A stretch of 40,664 nucleotides of DNA from Bipolaris cookei (lineage: Eukaryota; Ascomycota; Dothideomycetes; Pleosporales; Pleosporaceae), in contig NRSV01000134.1 of assembly GCA_002286855.1 (NCBI GenBank), positions 1 to 40,664 on the forward strand, given 5' to 3'. Both the position numbers and the translations under genes were made by a program. The notes under the pieces were generated by a model. That model did not search any database. It worked only from the letters and a program-made list of their open reading frames with translations, and was not told the DNA's origin. Positions 30,551 to 39,705 of the stretch are shown piece after piece. Positions within the stretch are counted from its first letter, which is position 1, and each line of letters starts with the position of its first letter.

Positions 30551-30867
30551 CTACAATCACGATCCATTGCGACAATATCCAGACCATCAACCTATTGAGC
30601 AAGGAAACCTCGAAACTACAAACCAAGCTCCGACATGTGGATATTCACAACCACTGGCTACGGCAAGAAGTCCAACGAGGAACCATTAGAGTTGAGTACA
30701 TTCCTTCGGTCAACATGCCAGCGGACGGACTTACAAAAGTTCTCCCTGGAAACAAATGGTGTGGCTTTCTTAAGCAACTGAAGCTTGTTGAACGAACAGA
30801 TAGTGCCACTATCCAAGAACTGGACTTAGAAGGAATACAGGAAGCAACTGAGAACTTGACACTGTGA
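30551..30867 (+). pseudogene. Copia RNase H C-terminus
   Basis: The open frame reads ITIHCDNIQTINLLSKETSK, then HVDIHNHWLRQEVQ and EYIPSVNMPADGLTKVLPG. These are the hallmark end of copia RNase H (catalytic Asp in HCDN, then the conserved HxDxxxHWLR and DGLTK segments). It ends at TGA 30865-30867. The frame is intact but has no start, so it is only a fragment. Confidence 0.8.
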
Positions 30868-30903
30868 ATAGCACTACATTGGTCCAGCTTGGAATGACTA
30901 CCA

Positions 30904-30914
30904 AGCTGAGGGGG
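30904..30914 (+). other. Polypurine tract of the copia element
   Basis: AGCTGAGGGGG lies directly before the LTR start, the expected plus-strand priming site. Confidence 0.65.
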
Positions 30915-31177
30915 TGTGTCAGATGGAAACCCATCTAGTGGATTATGAGCCAAGCCAGCTGTCGCAGAAAAAAAATATGTAACGTGTCACTGTGTTGCAG
31001 CCTATGCAAGGCTGCAGAAGCAACGACTTCAGCTGAGCGGAAGCGACAAACCACTGTCAGAGTAACAAGGATGAACAACCTCAACAATAAAAAGCAACAG
31101 CTATACGCCATTAATAAATGAAGATAGTAGATAGCAGATCAATTCAATCATTGCCCACAAGCATCAAATCTGACACA
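30915..31177 (+). repeat. 3' LTR of the copia element, 263 bp
   Basis: It begins TGTGTCAGAT and ends ATCTGACACA, a perfect 10-bp inverted repeat with TG...CA ends. It follows the polypurine tract and has the size of small copia LTRs. Confidence 0.75.
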
Positions 31178-31338
31178 AGATCAATAGGTTCCATATCAAT
31201 GAAACAACAGAAATTATCCACAGCTCTAGGTGAAGCGTAGTCAAGCTTCTGCTTTGCCTTATACTTCGCAAAGCTATTTAGCTTTACTGATTCAGGCTCT
31301 ACTACGATAGCGGCATTTCCAGTTAGATGAGTGAATAC
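31178..31338 (-). repeat. Short repeat shared with the region 38830-38900
   Basis: On the minus strand, about 44 bp are the same as 38859-38902 (TGAATCAGTAAAGCTAAATA, then GCTTTGCGAAGTATAAGGCA). The flanking 30 bp are similar. Both encode AAI-VE-ESVKLNSFAKYKAK. The source is unknown; at 38.8 kb it adjoins LINE RNase H sequence. Confidence 0.5.
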
Positions 31339-31344
31339 ATGGGC

Positions 31345-31460
31345 AAAACGGTCGGTTATTCCGGTCGGTTGTTTTGGTTAACCGGTCGGTTGATATTTTT
31401 GGCCGGTTTTGTTTAACCGGTTTGACAGTTTCATAGAATCGGTTAGACCGGTCAGACTGG
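31345..31460. repeat. Cluster of CCGGTT-type motifs, likely hAT subterminal repeats
   Basis: At least seven occurrences of CGGTCGGTT, CCGGTCGGTT, AACCGG or their complements lie within 115 bp (for example GGTCGGTTATTCCGGTCGGT). hAT transposases bind multiple short subterminal motifs, so this is a plausible binding array. The assignment is inferred from position. Confidence 0.5.
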
Positions 31461-31560
31461 ATCAATTTATCCTGACCATGTAAGGTAACTATTTAATCAA
31501 CCAACTATCTTTAAAAGAAATAACTGCAGACTTGAAAAGCTAGACTGTTACGAGTTATAT

Positions 31561-33263
31561 ATGCACGTTATGCCACTTCATGCTGAGCCCTCATCTTCAT
31601 CCTTGCCTGCGAACTTCTTTTCCTTTATCAAGGTCTCTAAGGAGCCTCCATCTACAAAGAAAGGTAGCAAGGGCTTTACTACCTACACATGCAAAGTCTG
31701 CGTTATTCGGCCATTCTCTGGAAATCATCGAATGAATGCGGTTCGACATGTTCAGAAAAATCACCCATTACCGGCGCCTACTCCTGCTCTCGCATCATCA
31801 AGCCCAGCTCCAGAGTCTTTGATTGGATACTCTCTTACACATAACCCCCAAAAGATCAGCTCCTTTTTCTCGACTTCTCCGTCGCCCGATGCTATCAAGA
31901 ATGTCTTCAGTCTCCCACGGTATCATGATGCTATTGTAGCCCTCTTCACGCAGCGTCGACTTCCGTTTTCCACCATTGAGTAGAAAGAGTTTCAGGAGCT
32001 GTCACTTGCTGCCAATCCATATATTGAGGATCAACTTATTAAAACCCGACGTTCGCTCCTCTGTATGATCATCACAAACGAAGCTTACTATCGAGAACAG
32101 ATCAAAGAGAGCCTACAAACTGCCATAAGCTCTATTCACATCTCGTCTGATCTCTGGTCTTCACCCCACCGCTATTCTCTTCTTGGTGTCACTGCACAGT
32201 GGGTTGATGAAAAAGGCGTGCTTCGAACTGGATTACTGGCTCTCCCAGAATGTCGCTATACTCATGGTGGGGATCGCCAAGTTGAGTTGCTTCTGCAGGT
32301 CCTAGAGACCTATAGTGTTGCGTCAAAGATTGGCTGGCTTACTGGAGATAACGCCACCTCAAACGATACCACTCTGCAACATCTTGAAAAGCTGCTCCTA
32401 GTTAAGGGTATTCCTTTCAATGCAAAGCAACGGCGTGTTCGCTGCACTGCCCACATTATCAACCTAAGCCTCCAAGCATTTCTACTCGCATCATCAAAAG
32501 AAGCAGTTGAGGCCGCATTTGCTGAGGCCGCTGAAGTGGAGGGTGAAGAGCTTATCAATACATTCTCAGATGTGTTAGCTTCAAGGCGAAAAAAGGAGGA
32601 TGAGAAACGTTCTACGGAAAAATGTCAGGTGGCACATGAAACGAGAAAGAGGCGGCGCGCGAATACAGTTGAGAGTGTAGCAAGCCAGGAGCCTATTGAT
32701 GATCAGTTTGTGGGCATTGAGAACATCCCAGCATTACGCAAGCTCCACGGTCTTGCTACATTTCTTCGCGGTTCAACTATCTATATGGACCTATGGCGAG
32801 ATACTGTAGGACTGCAACTAGGGATTGACAATCGCACCCACTGGAACTCATGGTACTGTTTCATCAGCCGAGCTAAAAGGATGAAACCTCAGATCATCGA
32901 GTTCATACTTCAGCATGAAGTAGCTCTTGGAGTTAACCGGCTTACTGGAGAAGACTAGCAAACTCTTGACAGAGCACATGAGTTCCTAGAGACGTTTGCT
33001 AAGGCTACTTTGTACGCAGAAGGGAAGAGCTCAATTGCTCAATCGGTACTTATTATCGAGATATTTCTAAAGAAGTTCGAAGATGAGAAAGTTTGTTTAG
33101 GAATTTGGGATTCTACGGCTCATTTACTGATGCATTCTGCAGAAGAGATACTCTTCCGGGGCTGAGAGGGATCCTCGCATGTTCAGAGCTATTAGTATGG
33201 GCTGGTTTGTCCTCAACAAGTACTATGGTCGCGCGGACGAGGTTCCTGCCTACGGAGCTGCCA
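31561..33263 (+). pseudogene. hAT transposase (copy 1), two RIP-like stops, truncated
   Basis: One frame from the ATG at 31561 runs past TAG at 31981-31983 and TAG at 32956-32958 (both fit CAG-to-TAG), then through HEFLETFAKATLYAEGKSS. It includes a BED-type zinc finger (YTCKVC ... HRMNAVRHVQKNH, residues 45-72). The RNase H-like core has IHISSDLWSSPHRYSLLG (first Asp), WLTGDNATSNDTTL (second Asp) and the RRVRCTAHIINL Cys/His segment. A Lys/Arg-rich insert precedes RTHWNSWYCFISRA. The last part, near 33200-33263, reads MGWFVLNKYYGRADEVPAYG in another frame. It stops before the C-terminal dimerisation region, which is absent. Confidence 0.8.
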
Positions 33264-33458
33264 TACTTGGGAACAAGCAAGCAAGCAAGCACGCTTGCTT
33301 GGTTGCTTGCATATTACGCTTGGTTGCTTGCCTATTCAGGCAAGCCAAGCGCCTCTCTATAAACCTTCACCAATTAAGTGCAAGCCAAGCGGGCTCCTCT
33401 AAATTAGCAACCAAGCGTAACAAGCAAGCAGGCAAGCACGCTTGCTTGTTCCCAAGTA
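33264..33458. mobile_element. MITE of 195 bp with AAGC-rich terminal repeats
   Basis: CTTGGGAACAAGCAAGC just inside TA at 33264-33265 is exactly inverted before TA at 33457-33458. Further AAGC/GCTT repeats follow inside both ends (GCAAGCAAGCACGCTTGCTT), so the whole element can fold on itself. It codes for nothing. TA target and short perfect termini suggest mobilisation by a Tc1/mariner-type transposase not identified here. Confidence 0.75.
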
Positions 33459-33945
33459 TGGAATTAACCCCATACTTCTCAATCAACTCTCGTATGAGCT
33501 TGAACCACGCGTTAATGACCTCTGGATCCTCTTGCTGTATTCTCTGGCCGTCCTTTTCCCAATTGAAGACTGTTCTGAGCTCCTCTAAACGCGATACGAA
33601 TCGCTCTGGCCAGTTCCTGACCAAAGGCTGACCACCTCGTACGCGCAGTAGTTTCTCTGCCATATCTGCTACCTCACACAGTCGGGGCGCAAATCCTCGC
33701 GATTCTAGGTAAAGAATATACTGTACTATTGTATGCTCTTCAGTTGTAGTAAGCTTGCGGCAGTTTGAGATTACTTGAGGACGAAAAGTAATTTTGTTAA
33801 GCCGATCAGAAAGGCGCTGAAAAGGTACGTTTTAGGCAGCAGCAGCGCGTCGTATAGTCTTAAACTGACCTGTACAAAAGGCCTGAAGAGCTAGAATAAT
33901 TCTACCTTCTTGCTGAGTTAGAAAATCCTTATGTTGTTGATGCAT
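33459..33945 (-). pseudogene. N-terminal half of a pogo/Fot1-type transposase (copy E)
   Basis: The ATG at 33945 gives MHQQHKDFLTQQEGRIILAL and a psq-like HTH with a TAA at about 33832 (AAA-stop-NVPFQRLSDRL). The CENP-B-type HTH follows (EEHTIVQYILYLESRGFAPR, MAEKLLRVRGGQPLVRNWPE). The reading ends at ELIEKYGVNSI where the MITE begins, just before the expected first catalytic Asp. It is divergent from the other pogo-like copies in the window. Confidence 0.7.
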
Positions 33946-34751
33946 AGTGTTTCGTACGTGAAGTTCGTAATGCCAAGAAAAAGTGGCCCTCTCGCTGATG
34001 GAATACATTATATATCTTGGTATCAAGTGAGGGAGTATAGTAGATAGTCCAAAAAAGTAGCAAAAAAAAAAGAGAATAGAAAATTCTCATCATCGAACTG
34101 GCCACGATAAGGCCTCGCGGACTGACGGTGACAGGCTTATTTTCTTAGTAATAGAGGGGTCCCCCCATATTTAGGACCTTACTAGCTGTTGCGGCCGCTA
34201 GACCAAGTAGTGTACTAAGACGGCAAAACTCTAGTAAACACAAGCGCTGCGAGTTCTAGGGAGAATTATTAATAGTAGGATATCTAATTGGGTTACATAT
34301 AACGTTACTATAGTTACACTACATACAGTAGTGTCGCACGCGTACGTGCGGTGAATTGATGTGTGTATTGTGTGTCTTGTATGTATATTCTTCTACTTGT
34401 CTTTTTATGTTGTGCTCTCTACAACTGTCTTTTGTACACGACCATTGCAGGGGCTTGTTACATGTAGAATATCGACATACATCGGCTGTAGTCCATGCCG
34501 ATATATCCTGGCATAGTGTTGGTTGTAATTCATGCCGATATGTCCTGGCATAACATCGGATGTAACTCATATCGATATATCCTTGCATAGTCTGCGACAA
34601 GTAGATATTAGGCGCTTGGCAGGTATCTCAATATTTTAGCATTACGCCCACAACTCCATTAACACAACTACAGCCACACTACCAGCAATATCTACGCGTC
34701 GGCTACTAATATCTACTCCATAATAGCTTTTTCCGTCGCTCAATTACAACT
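33946..34751. other. Non-coding flank between copy E and hAT copy 2
   Basis: It probably holds the 5' ends of both elements. A poly-A run is at about 34065. Three 37-bp tandem repeats are at 34482-34592, listed separately. A GCACGCGTACGTGCG palindrome lies near 34336. No gene is seen. Confidence 0.4.
34482..34592 (+). repeat. Three tandem 37-bp repeats upstream of hAT copy 2
   Basis: Units start at 34482, 34519 and 34556. Each contains a TCGG/TTGG start, TGTA, CATGCCGATAT (CATATCGATAT in the third) and CCTGGCATA (CCTTGCATA in the third). They lie 160-270 bp before the transposase start, where hAT subterminal binding repeats are expected. Confidence 0.7.
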
Positions 34752-37541
34752 ATGCCACCAAAAAGACCCGTCCAAACCACTATTGGTACTCCATTGAAGC
34801 AATCCCGAGGCATGCCTCACGGTACTCTAAGCCAGCCTATACCCATTGAAACCCCGCCGCTATCACCTCGTCCGTCGCCTCGTCAAGCCCTGATTGAAGC
34901 GTCACAGGCACTAGATTTCGAAGCGCGACTGCGTGAGACGCAGACTGAAGAAGCTATTGTCCCACCCACCAAGGGCAGCGAGGAGGCAACACTCGCGACT
35001 GACAAGCCTAGCGATGTAGGCTTTGATGAGTAGTTAGAGGATAACTTTGAAGGCCTTGACTGGGATGAATTTCCCCAGTATATGAAGCTTTTGGCATCGT
35101 ATCGTCAGAAGAAAAGCTGGATATATAACCACGGCTACCGCGTTGCGCTGCGGAAGGATCCTACGCGTATTTTCTATATATTCCACTATTGCTACGAGCA
35201 TAGACGTATCAGGGCAGGTATTAATACTCTATATTAGACGACGCGATCGACCTCAGCGACTCAGCGACACTTAGGTGGGAAGGCGCCCGGCCATGGTCAT
35301 AAAGCGCCACTCAAAGAAGCCCGTGCTGCTGTAGTAAACACCCTCCAGGCTGTACTCACTGGCAATCAAGTTAGCCAGGCGGTCGCGAACCAGCTCTCTG
35401 GCTTCAATATCCGTCGTTTTAGACTCGCAGCAGTTACCTGGTTCGTCGAGGGCAACCAGCCTCTTTCTACCTTCGAGTCACCAGCTTTTCGAGCTCTTGT
35501 CGCAGCAGCGAGCCCCCAAGCAGAGTCGGCGCTATGGGCATCTCACGGTAGCGTATCAAGTTACGTAATGCATCTATACGACTACCTACGGCCACGGGTT
35601 GTCCAGGAGCTATCGAGGGCACAGAGCAAGATACATATCAGCTTTGACGGCTGGACGACAAAAGGCGGCAAGCGGGGCTTCTTAGGTATTGTCGCGCACT
35701 ACGTTAACAGCGAGGGCAACCTAATAGACCTGCCTATCGCGCTGCCGCAGCTAACAGGCGCTCATACAGGCGAGAAGATGGCGGAAGTAGTCCTAGAGAC
35801 GCTGAAGCACTTCGGTATCAACTCGGATCGTATTGGCTACTTTGTCCTTGACAAAGCGACTAATAACGATACCGCAGTTAACGCGATCGCGCAGAAGATG
35901 GGCTTCAACGCCGTCCACCGTCGCCTCCGCTGCGGTCCTCATACGCTCAATCTTATCGGTCAAATGCTACTTTGGGGCCAGGACGACGAGTCCTACGATA
36001 ACAGCGCGAGTGAGCTTTCTACCGAGGATAATTATATGAGCGAGTGGAGGCGCGACGGGCCTTTAGGCGTACTTCTAGGCGTCATTAGCCATATCAAAAC
36101 GCCGCAACAGTACACGCTTTTCAATAAGTNGCAGAAGATGGGCTTCAACGCCGTCCACCGTCGCCTCCGCTGCGGTCCTCATACGCTCAATCTTATCGGT
36201 CAAATGCTACTTTGGGGCCAGGACGACGGGTCCTACGATAACAACGCGAGTGGGCTTTCTACCGAGGATAATTATATGAGCGAGTGGAGGCGCGACGGGC
36301 CTTTAGGCGTACTTCTAGGCGTCATTAGCCATATCAAAACGCCGCAACAGTACACGCTTTTCAATAAGTTTCAGCAGAAATCTCACGACGAGCTACCAGC
36401 CGACAAAAAGCCGAAGATCCTCGAGCCTGTCAAGCCCGTTGTTACTCGCTGGAACTCTTACTACGCCTGCTTCGAGCGCGCTATACAACTACAATCAGCG
36501 CTCACCGCATACGCCACACAACATTTAGATGCCACCCGAGTAGCGGACTCGTGGAGGAGATCGCGCGGCAAGGCGCTGACTGACGCGCCGCAGTGGATGA
36601 GATCAGACGGCCTAACGGCACGTGACTGGGCAGTAGTTACTGAGTATTTGGATGTGCTACAGCCTCTGAAATCCGCTACCAAGCGCCTTGAAGGCCGTGG
36701 CAAAGCTAGTAGGTTTGGCAGTATCACTGAAACTATCCCAGTCTTTGAATTTATACTTGGCTACTACGAGCAGCGTATCCAAAAGTCTAGCAGCGTCAAC
36801 TATAACGCCCACCGCGAAGCGCCTGAGGATCACCTCACGATTAACATGCGCGCAGTGTGGAAGAAAGCCAACGAGTACTTTATGAAACTAGACGTGACGC
36901 GTGTCTACTACGCCGCTCTAGTACTCCACTCCTACTACAAAACATACTGCCAGCGGTCGTGGGATCAGACTGAGCCTGGCTGGCTTAAAACTAGTAACGA
37001 CAGCTTTCAAGCCTTATGGGCTACCTATAAAACTGGATTGCCTACTACGCCGCGCCAGAAGGTATACTCAAATGATATCGACGATTTTGTTGACGGCATT
37101 ATCGATCCTACAACTACTAGCGGCGATGCGATAGACGACGACGAGTTCGAGCAGTGGAAGCAGCGTGAGCCGCGCGTGGTAAGGGACTCTGAACGCCATA
37201 ATAACCCTATAAAATACTGGCTATCCATACGCGATCGCTACCCGCAGCTCAGCAAGCTCGCGCTTGACGTACTCTCTACCCCAGCGTCGAGCTGCGAGTG
37301 TGAGCGCATGTTCAGTGAGCTTGGCGATCTACTACAGCCTCGTCGACGTGGGATACAGCCTCAGCTTTTGGCGGCGATACAGTGCGTACGACGGTGGATT
37401 AAAGCTGAGATAGGCAGCGACAGCGTCAGCCTGAAGGACTCCAGGACTGACAGCGAGTTGGACGCGCTGTACAGCTTCAGCCAGTGGGCTGACGACACTG
37501 ACAGTGACGGCAAAACTCAACACCAAGAATATTTACTATAA
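34752..37541 (+). pseudogene. hAT transposase (copy 2), full length with two TAG stops and a suspected assembly duplication
   Basis: A single frame from the ATG at 34752 to the TAA at 37539-37541 has TAG at 35031-35033 and TAG at 35235-35237, both fitting CAG-to-TAG. A BED-like region (WIYNHGYRVALRKD, HYCYEH) lacks the usual first Cys. The core has IHISFDGWTTKGGKRGFLG (first Asp), FVLDKATNNDTAV (second Asp), RRLRCGPHTLNLIGQ and VVTRWNSYYACFERA. The C-terminal dimerisation domain is complete (YWLSIRDRYPQLSKLALDVL, PASSCECERMFSELGDLL). An internal 239-bp repeat with one N (35891-36369) adds 80 codons. Without it the protein is about 849 residues counted across the stops. The stop codon itself is supplied by the terminal repeat of the adjoining element A3. 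Confidence 0.85.
35891..36369 (+). repeat. Tandem 239-bp duplication around a single N
   Basis: Bases 35891-36129 and 36131-36369 are the same except for three A/G differences (GAG/GGG, AGC/AAC, GAG/GGG). One N at 36130 joins them. The coding frame is kept. A gap-filling or allele-joining artefact is more likely than a real duplication. Confidence 0.85.
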
Positions 37542-38677
37542 CGTGGTTCATAAGTGAGTCGCTAACCCAAGCGAGTCGCTAACGCCTCACCAGCGCGTCG
37601 ACTTCGCAACGTTATCACAGCTATTCAGTATAGTATACTAAAAATCGTAATAAGCCAATTTACTCCTCAGATCTATCACTATCACTAGCACTAGCACTAT
37701 CAATTTCAACTGCGCAGGTACGAGCGTTGTGTCCAGTCTGCTTGCAACGCCCGCACCGCCTCTCTCCTCGCACCCTCTTCGACGCACTCTCGCCGTCGCC
37801 ACGACTGCTACCTGCCTGTTCAGCTAATACTTCTTGTACCTCGCCTATATTAAGAGTATCTTCTGTCCGCACGTATCGACGCTTGCGGCTCTTACGCTTG
37901 TTTGATTCGTCTAGAGCCTCTTGAAGAGTAGCCGGCGACCCGAAGCGCCCACGCCTTGGATCACAGTAACCCACTCACGGTTGCCTGGCTGTATCCGTTT
38001 CTTCTTGCCATATACTTCCGAGCCTGTGATAACTAGCTGTGATAAAATCTTGCTCATCATAAAGCCAGTTTCGTCAAAGTTATAGATATCGTCGTCCACA
38101 ATACCCCACTTCTGCTTTGTCGCCTGGACTAAGTCGAACCAGCGCTTAATAGCCGCTGGGTCCTCGCAGGTGGCTCGCTGGTGGTCATAGGGACGGCTCC
38201 AGCGTGTGCGGAGCTCAGGAGTCCTCTTAACAAAGTTGTCAATCCAGTAGTTGTCAATCCAGTTCTTGCCAACAGGGTTGCTCCCACGCTCATGCAATAG
38301 TTTATCAGCCATTGCTCGAACTTCAGGCTTTGTAGGCGCAAATCCTCGCGCAGACTCCTCAAGGATACGCTTAAGTATAGCCTCCTCTTCTAGCTTATCA
38401 AGGCGCTTCGACTTCGGTACGCAGTCGCGTCGGGGGCGTTTCCCAGCGCGTCGATCAGATAGAGTTCTTTGTGGGACGTTGTAGATAGTAGCAGCACGGT
38501 TTACACTCTGAACACGTTGCGATAGAACATCAAGAAGAGCAAGTTGAAGATCTGATTCAGTATAGGTAGATTGAGTATTGCGTTGTTGAGACATCACGCG
38601 TTATAGTGTTGAAGTCGACGCGCTGGTGAGGCGTTAGCGACTCGCTTGGGTTAGCGACTCACTTGTGAACCACGTTA
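37539..38677 (-). mobile_element. Non-autonomous pogo-like deletion derivative, 1.14 kb (copy A3)
   Basis: The terminal inverted repeats of about 67 bp differ at a single base (CATAAG on the left, CACAAG on the right). Each contains two 17-bp units with GAGTCGCTAAC. TA dinucleotides lie at 37539-37540 and 38676-38677. The element interrupts the end of the hAT copy 2 gene. It has the same internal deletion junction as A2. Confidence 0.9.
37660..38597 (-). pseudogene. Deleted transposase of copy A3
   Basis: The ATG at 38597 opens a 228-codon frame with a psq-type HTH (RAATIYNVPQRTLSDRRAG), a CENP-B-type HTH and YNFDETGFMMSKIL, ending a few codons past the deletion (SGRRLLFKRL). The C-terminal part (EALDESNKRKSRKRRYVRTE, zinc knuckle CGRCKQTGHNARTC) continues in another frame to 37660. 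A 15-bp local duplication near 38240-38265 gives WIDNYWIDNF where A1 and A2 have a single unit. The intact N-terminal frame could still make a DNA-binding-only product. Confidence 0.8.
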
Positions 38678-38764
38678 TATCTAATATCACCTGTCTATAT
38701 AACCTCACAAAAAAGCTTTGACCACTAGCCAGATTGATAGGATTGCAATCAATCCAATCCAGGT

Positions 38765-38812
38765 CAATCAATCCAATCCAATCCGGAGGCCCGGATTGAA
38801 TTGGATTGATTG
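38765..38812. repeat. 22-bp inverted repeat with 4-nt loop
   Basis: The left arm (38765-38786) is made of CAATC/CAATCC repeats and ends CCGG. The right arm (38791-38812) is its complement with one mismatch, and AGGC forms the loop. A further CAATCAATCCAATCC block lies just upstream (38747-38761). It may be a subterminal structure of hAT copy 2 or a foldback remnant. Confidence 0.7.
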
Positions 38813-38959
38813 TTGACAAGTCTGTTAATTGGAGATGCAGCTATCTTCGTAGAGCTTGAATCAGTAAAGCTAAATAGCTTTGCGAAGTATAAGGCAAAGC
38901 ACTTGAAGGCATTACAGCAGCGTTCGAATACGCTGCTAAAACAGCCCAAAAAGACCAAA

Positions 38960-39705
38960 ATATCCACGTTTACGCTGACAACCAAGCTGCGATCTATAGG
39001 CTCCAGAGTCTATCAGATAAGCCCGGCCAGCAGTGGGTAATTCGGTGCCAAAAAGCAGCAAAAGCTATCCTTAACAAAAAAGCAAAGATCTTCTTGAAAT
39101 GGGCACCAGGCCACACAGATATAGAGGGAAACGAAAAAGCAGACTCCTTAGCAAAGGAAGCTACAAAACAAACACCAAAAAAATCGCAAACAAGCCTAGC
39201 CTTCCTAGGCACCAAGATCAAGCTCCTCCAACGAGCTAGCCAAGCAGAAGAGTGGAGAAAGTTGTCAGATTTGATGGGTCTTCAATCATGGGGTCATGAA
39301 AAGGTGTTCATTCTTGCTATCTCCTGAGGTGTCGCCTTTTTGTGGCTTTATTCTTTTCTTTTGTTTCCTTGGCCTTATGCATGGGCCTCAACTAAAGCCT
39401 TACTTCTGACAAAAGTATAGGGAAAAAGCAAGAGAGAAGAAGACTAGCTATGGAGCTATCTTCGATCTTAAGCTTAAAAACCAACTAGCAATCCCAAGAG
39501 GCACGAAAAGAGATACTTCAAGCTCTTTCTATTCTCTTAAGATAGGACACGGATACTTCAACTCGTACCTAAAGAGATTTAAGAGAAGAGAATGCGATCT
39601 GTGCAAATGCGGGAGACCGCAAACAGCAGAGCATCTACTTCTATACTGCGGCTTCTACAGCGCAGAAAGAAACCAGCTTAGAAAGACTCTATGTTGTAGA
39701 TAAGC
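38960..39705 (+). pseudogene. LINE ORF2: RNase H and CCHC end, broken
   Basis: HVYADNQAAIYRLQSLSDKP (catalytic Asp; frame differs from the upstream open frame) is followed by IFLKWAPGHTDIEGNEKADS (His, Asp). Coding is lost around 39285-39420, where about 130 bp of unrelated T-rich DNA lies. It resumes at YGAIFDLKLKNQLAIPRGTK and ends with CDLCKCGRPQTAEHLLLYC, the CCHC motif usual at the end of I/Tad-type ORF2. Stop at about 39701. Confidence 0.75.

Larger units (their letters stand above)
30551..31177 (+). mobile_element. 3' end of a Ty1/copia LTR retrotransposon
   Basis: It consists of the last part of pol, a polypurine tract and a complete 3' LTR. Everything 5' of the RNase H domain is gone, replaced by the C2 transposase fragment. 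No matching second LTR is present in the window. Confidence 0.8.
31339..33263 (+). mobile_element. hAT element (copy 1), 3' part missing
   Basis: The coding part is a hAT transposase from 31561. Upstream (31345-31460) is a cluster of short CCGGTT/GGTCGGTT repeats like the subterminal repeats of hAT elements. The right part is cut at the TA of the MITE at 33264. The exact left end and its 8-bp target duplication could not be placed. Confidence 0.65.

Noticed and set aside
30551..31177. A complete copia retrotransposon
   Set aside because: Only the RNase H end, polypurine tract and one LTR are present; upstream sequence is a pogo-like transposase.
33093..33631. Plus-strand frames with long AAGC-encoded stretches as proteins
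   Set aside because: They read through the MITE repeats and antisense to the copy E transposase.
34482..34592. CRISPR-like array
   Set aside because: The units are contiguous diverged tandem repeats with no spacers, in a eukaryotic transposon context.
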